DNA of 64,000 bases from CAIJMU01 sp035530275 (GCA_035530275.1 DATKVC010000009.1:62001-126000), one strand, 5' to 3'; shown: positions 7,696-17,243, numbered from the stretch's first letter. Numbers and translations are program-made. The notes: generated by a model not told the origin, from the letters alone.

Positions 7696-9036
7696 ATGTC
7701 CACGGATGAGCGACCTTCCCTCGGCGCCTCGTTGCGCGGCGGCCTCTTTTCGACGGATTTCCAGCGCGGGGCCGTCCTCGTCGCCACCTACGTGGCAGCC
7801 ATCTTCCTCTATCCCGGCCCCCCCGATCCATCCAATCCTCCCGCCTATTTCGCCGAGACCTATTTCGGCCTCGTGGGCGCCTCCGCCGCTCTGAGCCTCC
7901 TCGCGGTATTCGTCAGGAAAGGCGCCTGGCTCCATCCCGTCCTCGTGTTCCGCGCCTACCTTCTCATCGTCCTGGGCTACAGCCTCGAGTCCTATCTTTC
8001 GGTGAAGCTCGTTCTCGGCGTGGGCCTGATGACGGAGATATGCCTCATCGAGGAATCACCTTATGACAAGGTCGTCGCAGGAGCTGCCTTCCTTTTTTTC
8101 ATGTTGGCGCAAATCTTCCCCGACTTCCTCGGCAAGAACAGCCTCGCGCCCGAGATGCCCCGACCGCGAAGTTCGGAACTCGGGGCCCTCGCCCTGTCCT
8201 TGGCCCTCGCTTCGGCGGCCGCCTGCCTCCTCAGGACGCTCAATGCGCGACAAAGGGAGCTCGTCGATCTCGTACGGCTCCACGAGGCCAACCTGGCAGC
8301 CCTCGCCGAGCTTAACAGCAACCTGCAAGGTTACGCGCGCACCATCGACATCGAATCGGCCGAGCGCGAACGCAATCGCATCAGCCGCGAGATACACGAT
8401 ATCTCGGGTTACATCTTCACGAATCTGATAGCCCTCATGGACGCCGCGGGCAGCCTTCCGCGCGAGGACCAGGCGGGTCTCACCGATCTCCTCGTCACCG
8501 CTCGGAGCCAGGCGCAGGAAGGGCTCCGGGAGACCCGCGCCGCCCTCCGCAAGCTCAGGGCGGAACAGAACCGTCTCACCGACTGCACCCAGGCGATCCA
8601 CAAAATTGTTTCCATTTTCAAGAAGGTGACGAAGATCGCGGTCGACGTGAGCTACGGCAACATGCCCCACTCCATTCCTCAGGAAATGAGCCTCGTTCTC
8701 TACAGGACGATCCAGGAGGCGCTGACCAACGCGGTGCGCCACGGCAAGGCCACGCGCGTCAGGGTCGGCTTCTGGGTCGAAAAGGAGGAGCTCAGGCTTT
8801 CGATCGTCGACAATGGCAAGGGCGCCTTCGCCATCGTCAAGGGAATTGGCATCAGCGGCATGGAGGAGAGGATCGGCGCCCTCGGCGGGAGGGTCGAGGT
8901 GGGGCAGGCGGCCGAGGGCGGTTTCGCGCTCCGCATAGACATGCCCTTGCCGGCTTCGATCCCGAGGGGGGCCGCGGGCCATGTCGCGACCACTCAATCC
9001 ACGACGACTCCGACCGTGTTGGCCGAAGGAGGCTGA
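7696..9036 (+). CDS. Membrane sensor histidine kinase, NarL/DegS type
   Basis: A 446-residue kinase of the HisKA_3 class. Residues 20-185 hold about six hydrophobic segments and no recognisable extracellular sensor domain, suggesting sensing within the membrane. A short coiled coil (about 190-225) leads to the dimerisation box ERNRISREIHD with the phosphoacceptor His at 234. The ATPase domain shows the N box QEALTNAVRHGKA, the G1-like DNGKG and the GISGMEERIGALGG segment. The response regulator gene starts with GTG two bases after its stop, so the pair is coupled. Its stimulus is unknown. Position ahead of the sugar-transport and beta-galactosidase genes makes control of that operon plausible but unproven. 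The open frame continues upstream antisense to the dehydrogenase without homology, so I start at ATG 7696. Confidence 0.88.
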   Translation: MSTDERPSLGASLRGGLFSTDFQRGAVLVATYVAAIFLYPGPPDPSNPPAYFAETYFGLVGASAALSLLAVFVRKGAWLHPVLVFRAYLLIVLGYSLESYLSVKLVLGVGLMTEICLIEESPYDKVVAGAAFLFFMLAQIFPDFLGKNSLAPEMPRPRSSELGALALSLALASAAACLLRTLNARQRELVDLVRLHEANLAALAELNSNLQGYARTIDIESAERERNRISREIHDISGYIFTNLIALMDAAGSLPREDQAGLTDLLVTARSQAQEGLRETRAALRKLRAEQNRLTDCTQAIHKIVSIFKKVTKIAVDVSYGNMPHSIPQEMSLVLYRTIQEALTNAVRHGKATRVRVGFWVEKEELRLSIVDNGKGAFAIVKGIGISGMEERIGALGGRVEVGQAAEGGFALRIDMPLPASIPRGAAGHVATTQSTTTPTVLAEGG

Positions 9037-9037
9037 C

Positions 9038-9709
9038 GTGGAAGGCAAGATAAGGGTTCTCATCGCCGACGACCAAAGGCTTTTCCTCGAGAGCCTCGCG
9101 ACCTTCCTTCGCAATTACGCCGATGATATCGACGTCGTGGGCAAGGCCGCGAACGGGGCCGAAGCCGTCGAGATGGCTGCGGCTCTCCGTCCCGACATCG
9201 TTCTCATGGACGTGCACATGCCCGTGATGGACGGCGTCGAGGCGACGGGAAGGATCATCGCCGCGATGCCCGAGACGAAGATCCTCATCCTTTCCACCTA
9301 CGACGAGGATGAATACGTCAGGAAGGCCTTGGGCTTCGGGGCCGCCGGCTATCTTCTCAAGGATATCTCGCCGACCGAGCTCATCGCGAGCATCCGCGCC
9401 CTCAAGGGCGGGGCGATGCAGATTTCGCCTCACATCGTCGGAAAGCTGATGCGCAGCATCGTGGACGAGGCCCCCGCCCGTCCCGACAGGGGAGAGGGCG
9501 ACATCGAGGGATTCGAGACCCTCACGCGACGTGAGCGCGAGGTGTTCTCCCTCATAGCGACCGGCTGCGACAACGCTCAGATCGCCGAGTCCCTCCATTT
9601 GGCGGAGCATACGGTGCGAAACCATGTCAGCATGATCTATTCGAAGCTCGGCGTTCAGGATCGCTTTCAGATCATCCAGATGGCGAATCGAATCCGCTAC
9701 CACGAATGA
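9038..9709 (+). CDS. NarL/FixJ-family response regulator
   Basis: A 223-residue two-domain regulator. The receiver (1-125) has the acidic pair in ADDQRLFLES, the phosphoacceptor Asp58 in IVLMDVHMPVMDG, and the conserved Lys in GYLLKDISP. A LuxR-type helix-turn-helix follows at about 160-220 with LTRREREVFSLIATGCDNAQIAESLHL split across the motif and TVRNHVSMIYSKL in the recognition helix. The start is a GTG with AGGAGG five bases upstream, two bases after the kinase stop; no ATG in the frame gives a better fit. It is the cognate regulator of the preceding kinase. Confidence 0.93.
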   Translation: MEGKIRVLIADDQRLFLESLATFLRNYADDIDVVGKAANGAEAVEMAAALRPDIVLMDVHMPVMDGVEATGRIIAAMPETKILILSTYDEDEYVRKALGFGAAGYLLKDISPTELIASIRALKGGAMQISPHIVGKLMRSIVDEAPARPDRGEGDIEGFETLTRREREVFSLIATGCDNAQIAESLHLAEHTVRNHVSMIYSKLGVQDRFQIIQMANRIRYHE

Positions 9710-9757
9710 GCCTCGCCCGCGAATCAGGCGCCGGCCAATTCTCGATTCCCAATCCCC

Positions 9758-9780
9758 GGGACAAGGGTGACAATTGTCCC
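9758..9780. promoter_or_regulatory. Inverted repeat upstream of the sugar ABC operon
   Basis: GGGACAA (9758-9764) and TTGTCCC (9774-9780) form a perfect 7-bp inverted repeat with a 9-base spacer, about 100 bp before the binding-protein gene. A second repeat, CGCCAC-ATC-GTGGCG, lies at 9840-9854. Either could be an operator for the adjacent response regulator. The first could also end the upstream transcript, but no T-run follows. Confidence 0.4.
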
Positions 9781-9883
9781 GATCAAATCGTGATTCCTGT
9801 CTCTTGCGGACATGGCGTACCGGCCCCACAGTGGAACTGCGCCACATCGTGGCGAAGCGTTCGCAGGTAGGAGGATTCACGTG

Positions 9884-11158
9884 ATGAAAAGAATGTTCAT
9901 TGCCCTCGCGTTGGCCGCGACCCTCGTCGTGGGCCTTTCCGCGCAGAAGAAGTTGACCGTCTGGTGCTGGGATCCCAACTTCAACGTCTACGCCATGAAG
10001 CAGGCCGCCCTCGTCTACAACAAGACCCATCCCGACGTGAATATAGAGATCGTCGACATGGCCCAGGACATCGAGGCCAAAATCATCTCCGGACTCCAGG
10101 CCGGCGGCGCCGGGCTTCCCGACATCGCCCTCTTCCAGGATTTCCGAATCGAGCAGTTCATCCAAGACTACCCGGGCGCCTTCGTCGACCTCAAGGCCGC
10201 GGGCGTCGACTACAAGCAGTTCGCCGCCTACAAGGTCGGACCGATGACCGTCGGCAACCATGTCTACGGCATTCCCTTCGACACGGGTTCGACGGGTCTC
10301 TGGTTGCGCACCGACTACATGAAGCAGGCCGGTCTCAATCCCGACAATTATGCCGGCAAGAAACTCACGTGGTCAGAGGTCATCAAACTCGGCGTTGCCG
10401 TAAAAGCAAAGACGGGCAAGCCCCTCCTCGCCTACCAGAGCGACAATTTCGACATGCTCCGCATCGTCGTCCAGTCGACCGGTGGTCAGTTCTTCAATCC
10501 CGACGGCAGCCTCAACCTCCGAAGCGACGCCTTCAAGAAGTCGCTCGGGCTCTTCAAGGAACTCAACGACAAGGGTCTCCTCTACCCGGTTGTCGGTTGG
10601 AGCGACTGGATCAACGCCATCAACAGCGATCAGGCCGCGGGCTTCCTCAACGCGATCTGGATGGTCGGCAGCGTCAAGTCCCGTCCCGAGAACGCAGGAA
10701 AGTACATGATCATCCCCACCCCCAAGATCGAGGGCGTGCCCGGCGCCTCCAACGCCTCGAACAATGGCGGTTCTAGTTGGTACGTATTCTCCGGCAGCCC
10801 CAACAAGGCCCTCGCCGTCGATTTCCTCAAATCCGTCTGGGCTACGGCCACCCCCGACACCCTTGCCTTCTACAACACCATTCTCAAGGGCGCCGGCGCG
10901 ATGGGCACCTTCCTGCCCAGCCAGAAGGGCTCCAATTTCACCGCCAAGGACGATTTCTTCTACAAGAGCCAGCCGATCTACCAGGACTTCGCCGCCTGGA
11001 TGGCCAATGTCCCCGTCCTCAGGTATACGCCCAATTACCAGCCCATGCGCGACGCCGTCGCCCACGCGGTGCTGAACTACTTCCAGGGCAAATTGAAAAC
11101 CGTCGATGACACGATCGCGGCCGCGGAGGCCGAGTACAAGCAGGTGATGGGCCAGTAG
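9884..11158 (+). CDS. Sugar ABC transporter substrate-binding protein
   Basis: A 424-residue family 1 extracellular solute-binding protein. The N-terminus is a Sec signal peptide, MKRMFIALALAATLVVGLSA, with likely cleavage before QKK and no lipobox. The mature part begins LTVWCWDPNFNVYAMKQAA and carries family features such as GLPDIALFQDF and VYGIPFDTGSTGLW. AGGAGG at 9869-9874 serves either the GTG at 9881 or the ATG at 9884; I use the ATG. Two permeases and a beta-galactosidase follow on the same strand, so a beta-galactoside or an oligosaccharide is the likely ligand. No ATPase gene is present, so a shared ATPase must be supplied from elsewhere. Confidence 0.92.
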   Translation: MKRMFIALALAATLVVGLSAQKKLTVWCWDPNFNVYAMKQAALVYNKTHPDVNIEIVDMAQDIEAKIISGLQAGGAGLPDIALFQDFRIEQFIQDYPGAFVDLKAAGVDYKQFAAYKVGPMTVGNHVYGIPFDTGSTGLWLRTDYMKQAGLNPDNYAGKKLTWSEVIKLGVAVKAKTGKPLLAYQSDNFDMLRIVVQSTGGQFFNPDGSLNLRSDAFKKSLGLFKELNDKGLLYPVVGWSDWINAINSDQAAGFLNAIWMVGSVKSRPENAGKYMIIPTPKIEGVPGASNASNNGGSSWYVFSGSPNKALAVDFLKSVWATATPDTLAFYNTILKGAGAMGTFLPSQKGSNFTAKDDFFYKSQPIYQDFAAWMANVPVLRYTPNYQPMRDAVAHAVLNYFQGKLKTVDDTIAAAEAEYKQVMGQ

Positions 11159-11218
11159 GGCCTCGCCGTCCTGGGACTCGGGATCGCGCCTGAGCGCGTC
11201 GCGAGTTTCCGGGCGGAC

Positions 11219-11271
11219 AATGGCTTCCGTGACTCGAGCTCATTGAAGAGTCGGTCGCGGAGGCCATTTTT
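11219..11271 (+). terminator. Intercistronic hairpin with T-run after the binding-protein gene
   Basis: AATGGCTTCCG (11219-11229) pairs with CGGAGGCCATT (11258-11268) with one G-U wobble, followed by TTT to make a run of five Ts (11267-11271). It lies between the binding-protein gene and the permeases. Partial termination or RNA stabilisation here would give more binding protein than permease. Confidence 0.55.
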
Positions 11272-11300
11272 CGAAATCGATCCCCGCAGGAGATCAGCAC

Positions 11301-12194
11301 ATGAATAAGCGAGGAAGCTACCAGCGCTACTTGAACCGTTTCGGCTGGTTCTGCGTCACCCCGGCGACGATCTTGTTCACCCTATTCATGCTCTATCCCA
11401 TCCTCTCGTCGCTGTATTACGTGACGCGCCGTTGGAAGGGGATGTCGAACACCTTCATCGGCCTCGGCAATTTCGTCAGGATGGCGCACGACAAGGTCTT
11501 CCAGGGCGCCCTCGCGAACAATTTCATCTTCATGGTGATCCAGATACCTCTGATGATATTCCTGGCCCTCATGCTGGCTGTACTGTTGAATCAGGGCATC
11601 AGGCGTTTCCGCGGCGCCCTGCGCCTCGCGATTTTCCTCCCCGCGGTGACCTCGCTCGTCGTCGTTTCCGTGCTGTTCAGGGTCCTTCTCCAGGCGAACG
11701 GGCTCCTCAACAACGTCATGCTGGACGCCCATCTCATCTCCTCGCCGATCGGCTGGCTCAACGACGCCTTCTGGGCAAAGGTGACCATCATACTTGCGAT
11801 AACCTGGCGCTGGACGGGATACAACATGGTCTTCTTCCTGGTCGGTCTCCAAAGCATCGATACCGAGATCTACGAAGCCGCCGAGGTCGATGGCGCGTCG
11901 AAGCTCCGGCAGCTCTTCACCATCACGATTCCCTTGCTCATGCCGGTCATCCTCTTTTCGCTGGTGACCTCGACGAGCGGGACCATGCAGCTCCTGGAGG
12001 AACCCAACATCCTCACCTGGCAGGGAGGCCCGGCGAACGCGACGATGACCGCCGCCCTTTACATCTACCGGCAGGCCTTCTTCATCAACGCCGACTTCGG
12101 CTACGCCACGGCCATGTCCTATGTCGTCGTCGTCATCTCGGGCGTCTTCGCGATCCTGCAGATGCGCCTCCTCGGGGAAAGGAAAGCCAAATGA
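11301..12194 (+). CDS. Sugar ABC transporter permease, MalF type
   Basis: A 297-residue inner-membrane permease with six predicted hydrophobic segments, the first at about 17-40. The cytoplasmic EAA loop reads EAAEVDGASKLRQLFTITIP near residue 195, the docking site for the ATPase subunit. It lies 142 bp after the binding-protein gene, separated by a hairpin, and its stop overlaps the next permease start as ATGA. Together with the neighbouring permease it forms the transmembrane channel of a carbohydrate importer (CUT1 style). Confidence 0.93.
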   Translation: MNKRGSYQRYLNRFGWFCVTPATILFTLFMLYPILSSLYYVTRRWKGMSNTFIGLGNFVRMAHDKVFQGALANNFIFMVIQIPLMIFLALMLAVLLNQGIRRFRGALRLAIFLPAVTSLVVVSVLFRVLLQANGLLNNVMLDAHLISSPIGWLNDAFWAKVTIILAITWRWTGYNMVFFLVGLQSIDTEIYEAAEVDGASKLRQLFTITIPLLMPVILFSLVTSTSGTMQLLEEPNILTWQGGPANATMTAALYIYRQAFFINADFGYATAMSYVVVVISGVFAILQMRLLGERKAK

Positions 12195-13012
12195 GCATGG
12201 TCAGGAAATGGACCTTGGGCCGTGCCCTGGCGCTTCTCGTGCTCCTCGGCGCGGCGGTGATAAGCGTCTTTCCCTTCATTTGGATGATCGTCGGCATGAC
12301 CCTCAACCCCAACGACGTTCTCAAGGGCATCCTCGTGCCCGGCCGCGATTTCGTCTCGAATTGGACCAAGGCCACGACCAGCTACAATCTTCCCATTTTC
12401 TTCTTCAACTCGCTCAAGATAGCCCTGTTGACCGTCGTCTTCGGTCTCGCGGTCAACGGCCTCGCCGCCTACGGTTTCGAAAAGCATCAGTCCAAGGCGC
12501 GCGACAAGGTCTTCGGCGTTCTCATGCTGACCCTCATAATTCCGCAGATCGCCCTCGTCATCCCGATGTTCAGGATGTTCGCCTTCTTCAAGCTCCTCAA
12601 CACCCATGCCGCGATCATCCTGCCCTCGATCATGTCGGTATTCATAATTTTCTTCATGCGGCAGAACTTCAAGATGTTCCCCACGGAGATCATGGAGGCG
12701 GCCAGGGTGGACGGCGCGAGCGAGATGGGCATTTTCGTGCGCATCGTCACCCCGTCGATGCAGGCTACCTACGCTTCGGCGGCGATCTACCTCTTCCTCG
12801 GTCAGTGGAACTCCTACCTCTGGCCCCTCATCACGATCCTCTCGGACGCGAAGAAGACCCTGCCCCTCGCGATGGCCTCGATGATGAGCGCCTATACCAT
12901 CGAGTACGGCGCCTTGATGGTAATTGTCTGCATCTCGGTCCTGCCCGTCCTCGTCCTCTTCCTGTCGATGCAGAAGCAGTTCGTCGCCGGACTTCTCGGA
13001 TCGGTCAAGTAG
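12191..13012 (+). CDS. Sugar ABC transporter permease, MalG type
   Basis: A 273-residue permease partner. The N-terminal segment VFPFIWMIVGMTLNP is typical of MalG/ThuG-type subunits, and the EAA loop reads EIMEAARVDGASEMGIFVRI near residue 175. Six membrane helices are expected. The ATG overlaps the stop of the first permease by four bases, so the two are made together. The beta-galactosidase gene begins 10 bases after its stop. Confidence 0.93.
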   Translation: MSMVRKWTLGRALALLVLLGAAVISVFPFIWMIVGMTLNPNDVLKGILVPGRDFVSNWTKATTSYNLPIFFFNSLKIALLTVVFGLAVNGLAAYGFEKHQSKARDKVFGVLMLTLIIPQIALVIPMFRMFAFFKLLNTHAAIILPSIMSVFIIFFMRQNFKMFPTEIMEAARVDGASEMGIFVRIVTPSMQATYASAAIYLFLGQWNSYLWPLITILSDAKKTLPLAMASMMSAYTIEYGALMVIVCISVLPVLVLFLSMQKQFVAGLLGSVK

Positions 13013-13022
13013 GGAGGCCATG

Positions 13023-16000
13023 ATGCGCGAAGGAGATCTTTTCCATTCATCAAGACCCTGGGAGAGTCCCGAGACGAGCGGGGAGGGCAGGCTCCCGATG
13101 AGAAGCCCCCTCCTTCCCTGGAGGAGCCTCGAGGAGGCGAGGAGGGCCGCCCGGCTCGGTCCAACGGCCGTCTCGGATTTGGAGAATCCCCTCGTCCTCG
13201 GACTCGACGGCGAATGGTCCTTCGCCCTGGCCGACAATCCCGAGGCCTGCCCCGAGGGCTTTTACGACGGGGCTTTTCGCGACGACGACTGGTCGCGATT
13301 GCAGGTGCCGGGCACCTGGACCCTGCAAGGCTTCGATCATCCGCATTACACCAATGTCATCATGCCCTTCGGGAACGTTCCGCCCTCTCCCCCGGCCTCG
13401 CGCAATCCGACTGGCCTTTATCGCCGCTGGTTCGAACTGCCCGCGGGTTGGGAATCGAGGCGAGTCGTCCTCCATGTCGGCGGGGCCGAGAGCTTCCTCG
13501 AAGTCTGGTGCAACGGCCTTAGGTTGGGCTTCTCGAAGGATACGCGGCTGCCCTCGGAATTCGACCTCGGCGCCGCGATCCGGCCGGGGCGGAACCTCAT
13601 CGCCCTGAGGGTCATCCGATACTCGGACGCGAGCTTCATCGAGGATCAGGACCAGTGGTGGTACGGCGGTGTCTATCGGTCGGTCTGGCTCTACAGCACG
13701 GACTTCGGCTATCTCGCCGATGTCGACGCGAGACCGGTGCCCGAGCCCGATTTTTCTAAGGGGCGCGTCGATGTCGTCGCCAAGCTCGGATTCACCTTCG
13801 ATCCCGGCGCCGATCGCCGCGCTCCCGGCTCGGCGGCCGTGGATTACGCCGGCAGCGGCTTGCCCGCTGGTTTCGATCCCTCGGGACTGCGGGGCGACTG
13901 GATGGTTCGGCTCGCTCTCTTCGGACCGAGGACGAGGGGATCCGCAGGTCCCGATGCCTCCTCCGAAAGCCCCGTGGCGCAGGCCGAGGCGAGGGTGGGA
14001 GCCCTCTATCGCGCATCGCGTTGGGAAGCGCGATTGTCGATGGCTATCGAGGCGCCGAAGGCCTGGAGCCACGAGGAACCCGCCCTCTATTGCCTTACGG
14101 CGACCCTGGTGGCTCCCGACGGCCGCGAGGTGGAGCATGTCGCGATGCGTCTGGGCTTCAGACGCGTGGAAATCCGGGATAGGGCCCTCCTCATCAACGG
14201 CCAGCGGGTCATGATCCGCGGCGTCAACCGGCACGAGCACGACGAGCGCCGGGGCAAGACCCTCGACCTGGCGGGAATGCTGCGCGACATCGAGCTTCTC
14301 AAGCGCAACAACTTCAACGCGGTCAGGCTGTCGCATTATCCGAACGACGAGCGCTGGTACGAGCTCTGCGACGAATTCGGCCTCTACCTCTTCGACGAGG
14401 CGGACATCGAAAGTCATGCCTATTACGATCATCTGTGCCGCGATCCGCGCTGGGCATCGGCCTTCCTGGAACGGGGAATGAGAATGGTCCTCCGCGACAA
14501 GAACCACGCTTCGATCATCGTCTGGTCCCTCGGCAACGAGTCGGGCTACGGCCCGAACCACGAGGCCCTCGCGGCCTGGATCAGATCCTTCGATCCGAGC
14601 CGCCCCCTCCATTATGAAGGGGCCCTTAGGCCCCAGTGGGGTCAGGGTTGGCACACCCTCGAAAGCCTCAAGCGGGGGCGGAGCGTCTCGGACATCGTCT
14701 CGACGATGTATCCCCCGATCTCCCTCCTCGAGGCTTGGTCCGCGAGCACCGACGACGATCGGCCCTTCATCATGTGCGAGTATTCGCACGCGATGGGCAA
14801 CTCGAACGGGAGCCTTTCCGACTACTGGGAGCTCATCGAGAAGGGGAGGGGACTCCAGGGCGGCTTCATTTGGGATTGGGTGGACCAGGGAATAGAGGCC
14901 TTCGCCGAGAATGGCCAAAAGTACTGGAAGTACGGGGGCGATTTCGGCGACGAACCGAGCGATCTCGATTTCATCTGCAACGGTCTCGTCTTCGCCGATC
15001 GCTCTCCCAAGCCCGTCCTCGCCGAGTGCGCCCAGCTCTTCCGTTGGGTCGGCGCCCGCTCGGACCATCCCGCGACGGGAAAAATAATCGTAACTAATAA
15101 GCAATATTTCGCCCCCCTTCGCGGCGTATCCTTGCGCTGGACCCTTCAGGCCGAGGGCGAGGCCCTCCTTTCCGGCGAGATAGCCCTACCGCCCTTGGGA
15201 CCTGGGGTCGAATTCCTTCTCGACCTGGGCATCCGCTGGACCGAAGAGCTTCGGACCGACTGCGCCTTACGGGAATCCTTTCTTTTCATCGAATTCTTCC
15301 TTTCCGAAGACCGGGCCTGGGCTTCCGCGGGCTATCGCATCGGCTGGGAGCAATTTGCCTTTTCAGCGCCGCATGCCGCTCGGCTAGCGACGGCCTCGAC
15401 GACGGGGAGCGAAGGCGTCCTTGCGCAGAGCGCCGGAGGCTGGCAGTACGTTGCAGGTGACAGGAAGGGGCGGACTTCCTGGGCGGCCCATGTTTCGCGC
15501 GAAGGTTTCATCGATGCCCTGAGCCTGGACGGTCACCCACTCCTCATCGGCCCGGTACAAATGAACCTGTGGCGAGTCCCGACCGAGAACGACGGGCTCA
15601 GGCTCTTCATGGACAAGCGCGGCATGGAGGACTTCGCCTTCTATTACGAGAACAAAGCCATGTACGCCTGGCTCGACGCTGGGCTCGATTCGCTTTCCTT
15701 TTCGCTGAGATCCTCGGAGGCGAAGGGCTCCTCCCTCGCGATCTCCCATGACGTGACGACGAAGACGGGAAGGAAGGCCGGCCGCTTCGTCCAGGAACTC
15801 GTATTCGGCAGGCGGGGAATCGAGGCCAGCTTCCTCTTCGATCTCGATCCCCACTTGCCGGAATTGCCTCGCGTGGGGATCGCCCTTTCCCTTGCCCCGG
15901 GCCTCGAACGCGTGCATTGGTACGGCCGCGGCCCGCACGAGAACTACCCCGACAGGAAATCGGGAGCCGCCTTCGGCCTCTATGAGTCCGATGTCGACGG

Positions 16001-16325
16001 CCTCGGCGTTCCCTATGTCTTCCCCCAGGAAAACGGCAATCGCGGCGATACGCGATGGCTCGAGGTTTCCGGATCGGACTGCGGCCTCAGATTCGAGTCG
16101 GGCTCGCCCTTCAATTTCGGCGCCTCGCATCATAGCGCCCAATCGCTGTGGAAGGCCCTCCATACCTGCGACATCGAGCGCAGGCCGGAGACCTACCTGA
16201 CTCTCGACGCGGCCCAACGCGGGCTCGGCACGGCGACCTGCGGTCCCGACACCCTCGAGCGCTACAGGCTTGCGCCCGGGCCCTATTCCCTCAGGCTGGG
16301 CATCATGCCAATCGCGGGTCGTTGA
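13023..16325 (+). CDS. lacZ: Beta-galactosidase, glycoside hydrolase family 2 (LacZ type)
   Basis: A 1100-residue GH2 enzyme with the full LacZ layout: sugar-binding jelly roll (about 40-215, motif VPGTWTLQGFDHPHYTN), an Ig-like domain, the TIM barrel, and the C-terminal beta-sandwich domains (motif WYGRGPHENYPDRK near residue 965). The acid/base Glu is E506 in WSLGNESGYGP and the nucleophile is E586 in FIMCEYSHAMGNS. I choose the second of two adjacent ATGs (13023), five bases after AGGGAGG. There is no signal peptide, so it acts in the cytoplasm on the imported sugar. Being the last gene of the ABC operon, it suggests galactoside uptake and hydrolysis. Exact substrate preference is not readable. 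Confidence 0.95.
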   Translation: MREGDLFHSSRPWESPETSGEGRLPMRSPLLPWRSLEEARRAARLGPTAVSDLENPLVLGLDGEWSFALADNPEACPEGFYDGAFRDDDWSRLQVPGTWTLQGFDHPHYTNVIMPFGNVPPSPPASRNPTGLYRRWFELPAGWESRRVVLHVGGAESFLEVWCNGLRLGFSKDTRLPSEFDLGAAIRPGRNLIALRVIRYSDASFIEDQDQWWYGGVYRSVWLYSTDFGYLADVDARPVPEPDFSKGRVDVVAKLGFTFDPGADRRAPGSAAVDYAGSGLPAGFDPSGLRGDWMVRLALFGPRTRGSAGPDASSESPVAQAEARVGALYRASRWEARLSMAIEAPKAWSHEEPALYCLTATLVAPDGREVEHVAMRLGFRRVEIRDRALLINGQRVMIRGVNRHEHDERRGKTLDLAGMLRDIELLKRNNFNAVRLSHYPNDERWYELCDEFGLYLFDEADIESHAYYDHLCRDPRWASAFLERGMRMVLRDKNHASIIVWSLGNESGYGPNHEALAAWIRSFDPSRPLHYEGALRPQWGQGWHTLESLKRGRSVSDIVSTMYPPISLLEAWSASTDDDRPFIMCEYSHAMGNSNGSLSDYWELIEKGRGLQGGFIWDWVDQGIEAFAENGQKYWKYGGDFGDEPSDLDFICNGLVFADRSPKPVLAECAQLFRWVGARSDHPATGKIIVTNKQYFAPLRGVSLRWTLQAEGEALLSGEIALPPLGPGVEFLLDLGIRWTEELRTDCALRESFLFIEFFLSEDRAWASAGYRIGWEQFAFSAPHAARLATASTTGSEGVLAQSAGGWQYVAGDRKGRTSWAAHVSREGFIDALSLDGHPLLIGPVQMNLWRVPTENDGLRLFMDKRGMEDFAFYYENKAMYAWLDAGLDSLSFSLRSSEAKGSSLAISHDVTTKTGRKAGRFVQELVFGRRGIEASFLFDLDPHLPELPRVGIALSLAPGLERVHWYGRGPHENYPDRKSGAAFGLYESDVDGLGVPYVFPQENGNRGDTRWLEVSGSDCGLRFESGSPFNFGASHHSAQSLWKALHTCDIERRPETYLTLDAAQRGLGTATCGPDTLERYRLAPGPYSLRLGIMPIAGR

Positions 16326-16365
16326 AGCGCGGCAGCGCCTTCCGACGGCTTTGCGCTCGACGCCT

Positions 16366-17109
16366 TCAACCGCGAGGTCGGGGCCGGGCTCCCTCCTTGC
16401 GGACTCCCAGTCGAGCCGCGACAGATGGTGCCGCGCCGAAACGCCGATCCCGTTCGGCATAGTCCCTGAAGGCCGAGCGGAGATCGTCCTCGGTGAAATC
16501 GGGCCAGAGCCTGGGGCTGAAGACGAACTCGGCATAGGCCGTCTGCCAGAGGAGGAAGTTCGAGAGACGGAACTCCCCTCCGCTGCGGATCACGAGGTCG
16601 ACATCGGGGAGGAAGGGCACGTCGAAGTTGCGCCTGAGCTCATCGATCGTGGGATCGCCCTTGCCGCCGGCCTCGCTCCAGCGTCCTATCGCGCGGATGA
16701 GCTCATCCCTGCCTCCGTAATTGAGGGCGAGGTTGACGACCATACCCTTGTGTCCGGCGGTGAGTTCGACGGTCCTGTCGAGGGCGCGGAGCACCTCGGG
16801 GTAGAGGGCTCCGCGTTCTCCCGAATGGACGACGCGCAGACCCAGGGCGTTGTAGAAATCGAGTTCCTTTTCGAGGTGATGCGCGATCAGGCCCATGAGG
16901 AATCCGACCTCATCGCTGGAGCGTTTCCAATTTTCCGTGCTGAACACATAGAGGGAAAGGAACCGCACTCCCGATTCGCTGGCCGCCCGCACTATTCTTC
17001 GCGTGGCCTTGAGCCCTTCGGAATGGCCCTTGCTGCGCTCGAGGCCCCGCGAGGTCGCCCAACGTCCGTTGCCGTCCATGATGATGCCGAGATGATCGGG
17101 TACTTTCAT
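16366..17109 (-). CDS. uppS: Isoprenyl transferase / undecaprenyl diphosphate synthase
   Basis: A 247-residue cis-prenyltransferase making the C55 lipid carrier for cell-wall synthesis from farnesyl diphosphate and isopentenyl diphosphate. Family motifs are clear: HLGIIMDGNGRWA with catalytic Asp12, FLSLYVFSTENWKR, NLALNYGGRDEL, and the C-terminal DLVIRSGGEFRLSNFLLWQ. Start at 17109 has AGGAGG close upstream. The last 15-20 residues are a basic, low-complexity tail (KEGARPRPRG). It is convergent with lacZ, with 40 bp between the stops, and divergent from the next gene. It stands alone here, without the usual cdsA or frr neighbours. Confidence 0.95.
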   Translation of the reverse strand: MKVPDHLGIIMDGNGRWATSRGLERSKGHSEGLKATRRIVRAASESGVRFLSLYVFSTENWKRSSDEVGFLMGLIAHHLEKELDFYNALGLRVVHSGERGALYPEVLRALDRTVELTAGHKGMVVNLALNYGGRDELIRAIGRWSEAGGKGDPTIDELRRNFDVPFLPDVDLVIRSGGEFRLSNFLLWQTAYAEFVFSPRLWPDFTEDDLRSAFRDYAERDRRFGAAPSVAARLGVRKEGARPRPRG

Positions 17110-17243
17110 GCCGACCTCCTCGTATCATCATCGCCATAATGACCGCTTGTCGCATGGGGAAGGCCTTGGGAATAGGCTCCCAGAGGGCTGGTACCGCGCC
17201 GCGGCTCGCGCGTTTCGGGCTTGCGGGGTATACTTCCCTCTCG

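Noticed and set aside
9840..9854. CGCCAC-ATC-GTGGCG inverted repeat read as a riboswitch core
   Set aside because: Only a 6-bp stem is visible and no conserved riboswitch sequence surrounds it.
13050..15104. A 684-codon open frame antisense to the beta-galactosidase
   Set aside because: It mirrors the conserved lacZ sequence, has no ribosome-binding site or recognisable domain, and is expected from high GC content.
16326..16365. Terminator between lacZ and uppS
   Set aside because: GTTGAAG/CTTCAAC arms span the gap, but the inner stem is imperfect and there is no T-run, so I cannot call it.
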